The notes beneath the pieces are model-generated. The model was not told the DNA's origin, made no database searches, and saw only the letters and a list, made by a program, of their open reading frames with translations. Positions 42,438-54,400 of a DNA stretch of 64,000 nucleotides are shown here, piece by piece; within the stretch, counting starts at the first letter, position 1, and every line of letters starts with the position of its first letter. A program made the position numbers and the translations under genes. This DNA is from Ciona savignyi (taxonomy: Eukaryota > Chordata > Ascidiacea > Phlebobranchia > Cionidae), in assembly GCA_000149265.1 (NCBI GenBank), contig CH003386.1, forward strand, positions 53,573 to 117,572, read 5' to 3'.

Positions 42438-45400
42438 CTATAAGTAAATATATATGTACAAGTTATGAAGATGTAAACATAACTAAATGCTTAAGAGTTT
42501 GGATGTTTAATTGGAAATAATAGAATATTATAACCAAGTTTATACTTTAAAATGGTAGGTAAAATGGAGAGGTATCATATGTTAAGGGACTTACAATTTA
42601 CAGTACTCATACAATATTTCATTTAAATCAATCAGATTTCACCCAAGATCAAACATATCACCTGCCTAAGATTATGAAACTGCTTAACCCTTCACATATA
42701 TCATAATTAATGCTGCTTGTGGGTAGAAATAGCGTTCTCATATTCTCATTCTCACGGGTTTGTTTGCATACACAGCATTCATCAGGTCACAAGTGCCACT
42801 GTCCCGTTTCTACAACTATACAGTTATCAGTTTGCAAAATGTCAGATATTGCTTTAATTTCTTCTTGTGCAAGACGCTTGCGTTGGTTTGGTCCCGTTGC
42901 AGGAAGCTTGGAGTCGAGCCTGATCAATCTAAGCTTCAGGAATGACTTTCAATGCAAAAGGTGAAGAGGACGTCCACGCAAGAGATGGCGGGAAAACATC
43001 CGAGATCTATGCGGCATCCCCCTCGCAACGACTGAACGAAGGGCGAGAAACAGAAGCAAATGAAGAGAAGACATAGTTTGATGGACCGCAAGGGGACATC
43101 ATGCCCTATGCCCATAACTAACTAACTAACTAACTAACTTCTTGTGTAAAATACAATCAAATTTGTGCTATGCCTGACATATTTCAATATATTTGTGATC
43201 TATACAAAAGAATGGATCGCAAAAAATATTACCGAAAATATGTGAGGTTGTACTTGTGCTCTGGCTTTCCTGGCGATTTGTGGTCTTTAACAACAATGCA
43301 TTAAACTCATGTGTGATTTAGGCATATTTAAGCAATAAATAGGGACCTAGATAGCTGTCCAGTGCGGCTATTTTAAGGAGCATTAAGTTGAGAACAACCT
43401 CACCTTAAAAACTTTTGGCAGGTTTTACCCACAAGCTGGCTTCATCTCATTTTTGAATTACACATTATGTTGTAATACAACTTATTACTTTGCCGAATGT
43501 ATATTCTATAACACCTTCTGTGTTTTCTCTTTTTATGCTGTATATGTTTTATGTAGTAAATACTAAAGCTATATTTTTTGCAGATAGACTATTCATAAAT
43601 TGTAACATTCCCATACAGGATATCATTTTACATCATGCATATACACCGTTTCTAAATATTGGTGCAAGTGTCTGTGGTCAGCCAAATACAATTATTGCAA
43701 GGCAGACATGCACATATACAACTTAAACTGTAAAACCTGTCATTCTAATTTGATAAACATGAAGTGCTAGTGGGCCTCCCAGTCCATCACTTGAACACTT
43801 GGTTGATTTTCCATGCAATGCATAGGTCTCATGTGCTGTATCAGAACTACGACAACGTCCACCATTTTGTAAAGCAAATACGGTGTAGCGAAAAAGTTTA
43901 ACTGCATTTTTGCACTTTTCAAATGCCTCAGTGCGCTCTTTGAAATGGTCTGACAAACTAGCAGTTATTCCTTCAAGGGATGGTATTGCACGTTTATATC
44001 CCATATCGACCCAGCAACCCAGGTCTGTTAATCTTTCCCAGTTGTCTATGCATAAAGTAAATACAATGGCAGTTGACTAAACAGAATGTTTTAGGCATGA
44101 TCAATTGTTTACACATTGTATTCATGTTAATGATCATAGCATGCCTTTAAAGAACTATGATAACTCAATTGTAAGTTCTTAGCCTGCCTAGACTAAACCA
44201 CATAGTTTATTGCATTACAGTGGATATAATGTAATTTTGTACAAGCTATTTGATACTATTAAATTGGATACAAAGAATATAGGATGTTCATGTTTTATCC
44301 CCATTAATGGAAAATTCCACTGCATACGACCATGGCCTTGCCGAATATTCCGACAAATACAAAAGGTGTGTATCACAATCATAGCGCCTTTAGTGGTTAC
44401 AAATACATATTGTTATGCATTACTTCATACCTGCATGATTAATCGGAGTATGGTAAACCTGCTGAGATGCTATCCCACCGAGTCCATCACTTGTACAGTC
44501 AGAAGCAGGTACCATGGTTTTGTATGATGTTAATGCGTTAGATGATGAAAAGCAATTCCCGCTGCCATCCAATGAAAACACCTCAAATCCACTCATAATT
44601 GCAGAAATTAAACACTTTTCAATCGGATCTTGACCATCCAGGTATGTGGAAGTCATGATGGGTATTGTACGGCTTATCCCGACAGGGGGGTCTTTCCAGC
44701 AACCAAGACTGAATAAATCCACTGCAATGAATGACATTTTGTTGATCAATTTCCAAAAATATTTTTAAAATGGACAGTAAAGTTGTGTTTGGTCATTTCT
44801 CTTAAACAGAATAAAATAGGATATGTATTTTTATTCTCAGAGATGGGAAACATAAATGGCATTATAATATGAGCTAATATTAGATTAATGTTAATGTTAT
44901 AAAAACATTAGTAAGAAAAAAATTGAAAAAATAAAATACAAAATATAAGCTTATAAATTTGTATTATTAATGCAAAATGAGCTTTTATTAAAATAATGAA
45001 CTAAAAATGTCACATCTGTTATACATTTATTTGTTCAAAAGAAATAGATCTTCTAAATTTATTTTTATATAAATATTACCCCAATTCAAATATTTGTTAC
45101 GTTTATAAATGTCACCATTTTAATTTTGTTTTAAATATTTAAAAATGTTATACCTGTTGCCGGAAGCAATTTGTAAAAACAATTTATCAACCCTGAGTTG
45201 TTATAACAACAACCCTTTGAAATACAATCAGCTTCATTGATCCCATCGGCTCCACATTGAGCTCTAACTACAACTGTCGTACATCCACCTATAGCTGGAT
45301 AAAAGCAACAAAAAACTGGTTTAAACTGATATGAATTCATACATTTATAAATATAAATAATCAAGCCAGGCTGATAAATAGCATCCACGATGAGTTTATT

Positions 45401-48400
45401 AACGCTATGTGAAAACTACTACCAAAGGTGCCAGATGACGTTCGTAAGTGCCAGTTATTTAAAGTTAACCTGACTGTGGATGAAGGTCGAACTTCAACTG
45501 CCTTATAATGACTGTCCTGGGTATTTAAACATCTATAGGTAGGTATACATCTAATTTATTTGACTTACTAAATCCTTTATTCCTTATCCGGTACACTTGG
45601 TTGGACAATGTACCACCCAGACCATTATTTGCACAATCACTTGATTCCCCATTCTTCTTATAAAAATCGCCGGTTTCATTTGACCCGAAACACAAGCCAC
45701 CTTGTAGAGAGAACACTGGTAGGCCCATTAGTTTGGCAGCGGTGTTGCATTTTTCAAATGCATTAACCCTGTTTCCTGTGCCATCCAAAATATTGTGCTT
45801 GCCTTCCAATATGGGTATCACATGACTAGAGTTGTCTTTCCAGCAGCCAAGATTGTATATCGATTCAATTGCTGAAAATAATGTTGTAGAAATTGCTACA
45901 ATGGAACAGCATAATGCAAAACTTCTGGATAAATATGGCTTTGGTGAAAACTTGACATTGCTTTAAACCAATGTACATTCCCAAGGGGAAATACAGAACA
46001 GCTCAATGTGTGCCCATGTTGGACTAGTGACTATGGTTGGTAGACATGAATTGACAATATCCTGGTTTAATCTCTGTCCTAGCTAATTTTCAGCAGAGTT
46101 GTGTTGCTGGGATATCCTTTATTTAAAAGACATCATTATCCAGTGTTTTTAAGGCTGGATAACATGATATCCACTTATATTTATTGTTCAGGAGAAAAAC
46201 TAAAGGAAACAATTAACACTAACTTAATCGTCAAATTACTGTATGACAACATTTGGCTTATATAAGCTGAAAAATAGCTTCAATTTTCAAACTTAATGGT
46301 CTTGGGATATAAGAGCATACCAATCATTGGTACTCAGGGTTTTTTTTACACAAAGCAACCAGGTACTTACCTAAATCTACAGTAGTGTTGTAAATAAAAG
46401 AAACGGGGTCTCCAACAAATGTAGAAGCTAAAACAAACAAAATTAGTATATCAATTTTAGTTATGATCATATACAATACACAGGAATAGCACATTTAATT
46501 TAAAAATTGGCATGATGTATGCAGACGATTCTGTAATCATGCATGATGCCTTAAAGCATGGAACTCAAGATAGTTTCAATCTGTGATTTAGGTTCAATTT
46601 CATCTAACGGATTAGGAAACTACACTCATGCAAACTCGCTAACATCTATGAGTGTTAACCACATAATGAAACACAAACAATTAAGTAATAATTTCTTGGT
46701 TTTATAATAAATTCACATTTATCTTTAATCCCAAAATAATTGGTTAATTGCATTCTAAAAAACAGTATATTTCTGCTCTTTTTAAAGCTGAATCACCCCA
46801 AACCAGGTTAAAATATCCATTTATGATATTGCTTACCTTTTGAAACTTTTCTTCTTCCAGAATATTGCAAGTTTTGGGGTCGTAAAAATGATGTAAAATT
46901 TGCATTGGTTTGTATGTTTGTTCCATAGCAGTGGTTCGACAATGCCCCATTCCTACCAAGATAAATTGATGTTACCACAAAAGGAGCATGCCACAAACTC
47001 AGAGTATCTATCCCGCTAGGGAGGTAAAAAATTATATAGTCTTATTTACAGTGTCTTTATTAAGAGAAAAAAATGTTTATTCCGGTTTAAGGAAAATTGC
47101 AGGAGCGCTAGCAAATAGACAATCATTAGCTTATGTTAGATTCCATCTGTTTTAGTTAAACCCAATAAACACTGGATTTAAGCCATATTTTCTAAGTGCC
47201 TTGCCAAGTACACAAACATTTGATATGTGCTACTCTTGTTGTTTAAATTATCAACATTAAATATTATACATAAGTAACATTTAAACTAGTGTGCATACTA
47301 TTTTGGGGTCAAAGGAGTCAAAAGATACAATCTATGAAACAAGTGTCACTCTTACACATGCTTCAATGGTAAACTTTTTATAATTAAATGTGGCACCTAC
47401 CCTGAGGCAAAATATGTCCAGGCAGTACAGCCATTTTCAGCTTCAGAATTGCAATACTTCTGGCATATAGATGAAGCATTTTGAGTAAATATTTCTCCAA
47501 AATAGAAAACTGATGGTCTGTCATCAAAACCAGGATAGGGAATTGCAAATGAGATGTTGTAATTATTGTACTCTTCAGACAAAAAATTATCTGAAAAAAT
47601 ATTTATAAAAATAAGTAAAACAAAACTCATTTACCACAACTATACCAGTCTGGTGTCACATTTTAAAGGAAACATGACTGTAAATAAATACAGCTTTTTT
47701 TATAAAAACATAAAAAGTTCATATCTAAAATGTCTCCCTTTGCCTAAATGCTGTTAGATTGAAACATACACAGCGACTTAGCTGTGTCTTTAAGTAAGTT
47801 ACTTAATCAATGTCATCTAACCCCCAATAGACTAATAGATTAAACTAAAAGAGTATCATGTTTTTAAACATATGCAATACACTGCTATAGTTCCGTTAAC
47901 GTAGCAGTGCACAGAGGATAATCTAGCAATTGCTTTATAATAAGATTTGTTTCTAACTGTATGAGTCATTTTAAATAACTTAAAATTATTTATATATATA
48001 TATATATGGCCAATTTAGGTATTTGACACCCAGTGACCCAGATAAATCATGTTTGAAACAAATTTAAGTTCTCATGTATGATATCAATTAATCTTTTAAC
48101 AAAAAAATTTCTTACCAAAATATTAAATCTCAGATTAGCCTATTTGACCTACACTACATTAATTTTATTTAAACCTTAAAACAAGGTCTATTGACTTACG
48201 TCACTACAACACTGTCACCTAATAAGTTTTTTGAAAGTTAAGAAAAACATACTCACAATATTCGCAAACAAAGAATTTTTTTTCATTGCAATTAGCAACA
48301 ACTAAAGTAAGATTGAGGCTTCCAGGCATTTTTTGCAACATCACACATTCCTTTTGAACAAAACTGCCAGTTGTGGTTTCAAAACCAGTCGTTGCAGTAG

Positions 48401-51400
48401 TTTCTGGCAACAAAGGCAGATCTGTAGTTGAGGATGTCGTAGGTACTGCAGTCGTGACGTCATGGCGCTGTACGAATGGAATTTTTGAACCATCCAACCA
48501 TAACCAGTCTCCCAGCCAATCAGAATAAGCGCCAACCCATATATCAACTCCGACGGAGGAAAACTTGGAATCACCAGCTCTCTTTTTAATAACGTTTTTT
48601 AGATATTCCTTTAATTTGTCAGAGCCAATGACAGCAAGATGGGACACAGTTGTGGTGGATGAACTAAATGTGGAGCAGATTGACTCAGCTTCACTGTGGG
48701 TTGCAAGATGTCTACTAAACAGGTAATCTCTTCCATTTTCATGGTGATTCCAGTCTAAAAACAGAAAACAAAAGTGCAAGCCTTTAATTTTAAAAACAAT
48801 TTACTTCAATGTTGATAGAGACTGCAATAAGACAGTAAATTTGTACTTTCACCTTAGTAAAAACAACCAACTTTAAAAAATGTTAGTAAAGTAAGTTTTT
48901 TTACTTGTTTTTTTTTTCACTAGTAATATTCTAAGCAGCCAGTCTAAGGCATATATAATAATATAGATATGGTACTTGTAATCATACTATTGAAGTGCAT
49001 GATTTTTAACTAGTAAATCATGCTTATAGAAAAACTCACATTTGTCAGCTGTTTTCATGGTTGTGTGATGAGCAATCTCAGATAAATCGCTTCTGTAACG
49101 ACCCCCTAAAGCTGCACAAGCTCCATTCATCTCCCTGACATTCATCCGAGTCTCTGGGTCATAGTAGGTCAAGCATCCACCGGAGGTCACTACAGATTGG
49201 TGATCGCAGGGGATATGGTCCAAAATGGAGTCTGCAGACATCAAGATATGATGTTTACTTTTTAGGATGGGATATTCCTGTTTATCTCCGTAATTGGGAA
49301 AATACAAGAGTAGGATAGGATAGGATAGGATATTCATGTTTATCCCCGTGAATGGGAAAACCAGGGGTGGTTATCACACGGGCAATCGTCAGATCACCTT
49401 GTGCCTACCGTCGAGTTACCGGAGCTATTGCAGTGTGTTGTATATAATAGACACGTTCCTTCAATTTGGTAGAACCGATTAATCCGTTGGGTTTAGGCAA
49501 TGTCCGTAAAGTGCCTTGCCCAAGGACACAACCGAGCTAGCGACCAGTTCCGCACCTGCAACCTTTCGATTGAAAGGCGACACATTTAAACCAGACAGGC
49601 CGGACTATCACACAACCAATCGTTAGATTACCTTTGGTATTTGTAAGGTATTTTTCTTAGAAGAGTAATTGTCAGATTACCATTGGTCCACCATCACATT
49701 ATTAGAACTCTTGCCATGTGGCGTTTGAGATTGAATTATCCCTTTAATTTTGGTACAACCCCGTAATTAGCTTGTGATTAGTTTCAAACCAATAACTCTT
49801 TGGTTAAAAGATGATACACCAATTCACCAAGCTATTTTTGGTCGTTTTTATTTTGGATAATTATTGCTTATGGAAAAGTTCTAACTTCTAACGTTTTACA
49901 CAACGTGTTAGTCACATATAGTAAATCAACTGTTACTTGTTAATTACAATATTTGCAAGCTATTGCAGGTATCTGCATAGTACATAAAAAATTATTTTTT
50001 TATAGAACTTATTAAATAAAAGAAATAAAAACCTCTTAAAGTATCTTCAAATATTACAGGGTTTCTGCTTTATTAGCACTAAAAGTTAACAGCTAATGGT
50101 GATGATGGTGTATATTATTTAAGGAACGCCAGTTAAATATAAACAGACACTACAAACATTTAAAACTGCACATCCCAGTTTAGCGGCACATTGTCGATAT
50201 TATTGGAAGTGACATTTTTATTCACTGTTTTTCGCTTAAAACCTTGTCTGCTGGATTTTAATTGGTAATAAAAGTAATTTTTTTAATCTATTTTAAAAAT
50301 TGCAAACTAATAAACAGCAAAAATGTAATTATTATTGATTCTAGTAACCAAAATTATTTTTTGGATTTAACATACCTTTTATGAAATCGGTTGAATAATG
50401 AAGTTGGTTTTGTTCGTCCTTTCCAATAAAGTTATTTGCAATAAAGTCAATCTCAGTGAATGTCAATGGTGGAGTATCAACCTGAAGGAGACATTTAGGA
50501 TATAATAGGACACCAAATTCTGATATTAAAAAAATGTGGGAATTTTAAAACTTGTGAACCTACCTTTTATACAAAGCAATCAAGCAATCAACAATATAGC
50601 ATACATCTAAACTGAACTAATAGTTGAACTAAAAAAAAAACAGAAACATGTTGCTGTTTTACCAATACCTTAACGGTGACATGAAAATATGTTGAAGTGA
50701 CATAAACAGATCCATCCAATCCTAGACCGACAATTATAAAGTCATTGCTGACATAGAATGAAGTCAAGGATCTCCAATGCAGATCTTTATTGTAAGCAAT
50801 AATTGGAGTGGCGGCATTCCATGAATAGTCAAGAGCTACTACTTTGTAATTTGGCTGTATCGCGTAAAGAAAGTCCAGTTTTTCATTGGAATGAAAATTG
50901 ATGGAAAGATAACGCTGAGGCTCTGAAGCAAACTAAAAAATAAAATATTTTAAATATATATAAATGTGGGGGTTGAATTAGTGATTCAGACTTGTAAAAT
51001 ATTTTTTTCATGTTTAAAATGGTTTATTTTGTAATATGTATGAAAGATAAGAAAAGTCATTCAACCTAATTTATATGAGCTATTATTGGATCAATTGTGT
51101 TTACAGGTAAGTTAATGAAGCAAGTTGCAGTAACATTGTTGTGACTTAGATATTAACCCTATACTGAATTATAATAATAAATTATAAAAAAGTATAAAAC
51201 TGCTTATTAAAAACGTTATTTAATTGTTGTTAATAAAAATTAATATACTTTTTGCAGAAAAAATGAAAATAATACTGTCATTAAAATAAATATCTAGAGT
51301 TTGTATTAAGTTAAAAACAATTTCTTTATGGTACCAACAGATTGCAAACTGCCTTTCACACTCTCATTGCGTCATTCAAAAATAAATGGTCAGAAAATAA

Positions 51401-54400
51401 ACACATTATAAAAGAAACATAAATTCTTACTGGAAGCCATGTTTTCCAGTATTTCGTTGTCTCCGCCAGGTCACTATCTTTATAGAGCAATCTGAACTTA
51501 TTGTAAGCTTCTGCAAAGTACAGCATTCCATTTCTTATAATTTTGTCTCTAGCAATGCTAAGCCTGTCTTCAGAAAACAAAGGATCGATTGGAATAGAAC
51601 ATACATCACTTGTCGTTGGAATGCTGCAAAATTATAAATAAAATTTACAAAATAAGACAACAAACACTATATAATAACTTCTGAAAATAATTATTGGCTT
51701 AAAAATGATCATAAATACAATATGTTATGGCAACCAACAGGATTTACATAATATTTTTTAATCATTGTTATTTAAAATAACTTGTGGAGGTATCCACATC
51801 AATTTTTAAACATATGTGACATGTTTTACTAGGCAACTTAGGCAAACTACCTTGAATTTTATAAAGTACTGTAAAAAAATTATTCTAAAATTGTTCTAGT
51901 ATTGAAATTTGGCGGACAGATTGAAGAAAGGGATGCAACTTTCTGGTTTAAGACTGACAACCTTTACTGTTACACCACTTAGCCAGATATATGTAAGATA
52001 ATTTGTTTACATTGTTTGCTGTTTGAGTTTATAAGTACACCAAAACCATTTCTATTAATCCTAAAAAAAATTATTTATATTAACCTGCTTGTTTGTTGTT
52101 TGAAAGGATGCTGGAAATTGAAACCAGGTTGAAGTTGAGTGATATTGCATTGCGCTTCTTGATTCAATCTTGCTTCCATCCAAAAGAGGTAGCCTCCAAA
52201 AAGTTTGAAATCAAGAATACGATGAAGATTATTTTGAGAATGAGGCTCTCCATCAGCAACAAAGTATATATGAGATCGGAAAAGCGCAAGAGAACGAACT
52301 CCAATCGGCAGAGGAATAGCAAACTCGTATTCGGATGAATTAAAACTTTTCCTACAGATCATGCACATTATTGAAATTTAAATATAAAAAATTATTTACG
52401 TAGTGCTAATTCTCTCCCTTTATTCTAAAGTTTTTTTCATTTAACAACCGCTTCGATTTCCCAGGTTGAGGGCTATGGAACAAACTTATACAATACAATT
52501 TTATTTTTGTTTCTTTCGCTGCAGCGTTTACCACCAACAATTTGAAAATCAACAATTGACAACAAAAAAAATAGTGTGGCAACTGGCAAAAAACTAAAGC
52601 AAAACAGGAAGGCACCAAAAAAAACCCCAAAAGTTATCTAGTTTGGCGCCTCCCTGAAAAAAAAAGAAAAAAATATCCTTAAAAAAAAAAATTAAAAAAG
52701 ATTTAACTTGTACCATAATTGTAACGGTAGGGATTAACAATTCAGAATGATTTATATTAAATGATTAATAAACTGTTACATATTATATTCAATGAATTAC
52801 ACATTTTCATACAGATGCTTAAGCATTAAAATAGTTTTTTGTTACAAACAGTAGAACAGTTATATAGAACGGAAGTCAAAACAAGAGTCTACATCTCATT
52901 CTCACGCAATACAGTACTATATAACTTGTGACATAACAATCTTATGGGGTGCACTGAATTTGCGATGATTTGCCATATATAAAATTACTTCTGTTATGGC
53001 CATTTAATAAATACTACTGTATAAAGAGTTGCATTGAAGAAATTACAGGTCACAATTACAAAGTAAATATTTTTTATTGAATGCAAATATTAATATTGTG
53101 AAGAATACTCCGAATAAATAACTACATATTAACTGAGTGTATGATGTACCGCATACTAAACCTAAATACAGTTACTTATTAATTGCACTTTTGTTTACAA
53201 TACAAGGAGTAGGAGGCATGTTTAAGGGAATCACTGATCAAACTTATGTATCCATCCTTGTTGCCGCTGCATTACCTCTCATGTTTGACACACCATACTA
53301 ACATTTATTGGAAGTTTTATCTATAGGTTACTTTTAGAAAAGAATTGCAACAAAAATATCATGTAAAGGTACTGACGGGGGAACCACTTAACGGTGAATC
53401 CCCTAACATAAAATCTTTTACCAATCTTTTTTTAAATATTTTCTTGGCAAAATGAGAAAATTAAAATAACTAAATACTTTGAATCACATTGAGTTTTTAA
53501 TCACCAGGATTTTTATATGACTATTGTTTCCGCAAAAAATACCTCCAATAGAGAGCAGTGCCAAATACGTCCACGTCGAGTAACTCTAAAATACCACCCG
53601 GCAACACTGAATTTTCCGGGAGTTCTATGATTGACAGCACTCGCGTCGACGAATCTGATGTTGTCCAATTGCTGCAAAAATAAAATATAACTGGAAACTG
53701 TTGATCTCTTTTTAAACCTTGTCCAAATCTGGAAATTGGACAAACATTATATCGAACATGTTTTTTTTACAGAAAAGTGGGTGTTGCCGACAATTTATTC
53801 GGAATCCATCAATTTTTAAGAAAGATATTTACTGTAGCATAAAAATGATAGTCCGGCACTTACATATACAAAAACGTTATTTTATTTCGTTAAAATTTTA
53901 TTCAAAGAATAATTATCTACTATTATGCCAGATATATAGATATTTTAGCCTGTGTAGGATATTTAAAAAGTTAAATTATATAGGCCTAGTTTTATTTTAT
54001 ATTCAATTAAAATCTTCAAGTTTTTTTATGCAATATAGGTTTTACTCATTAATTTTTTATGCAATATACTTATTAATTGGAGCATGGCTAAACATATTAA
54101 CAACTTATCCTTTACAAACCTTAAAAAAACAGAGCTAATATATAACCATTTTATTTCTATCCAATATAGATCATGCTTCTCCGTTATATATTAAAAAATA
54201 AAAAGTATCCAAATATTCCAACAAAAGTTATTTTCACAATTAGACCTCGAATGGGTCACGTATTTGTATTTGGAATCAACGGACGCTTTCCACATTTTTA
54301 CATGATAAAACAAAATTTAATCTCCCCAATGACGAAATCCAATTCCGTCCGACTAGTGACAAGCCATACCAGGTGACCGCATCAACCGCGATGAATTAGT

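Noticed and set aside
53719-54138. 139-codon plus-strand open frame
   Set aside because: Low-complexity, AT-driven hydrophobic translation with no domain pattern; it lies in gene 1 intron 1.
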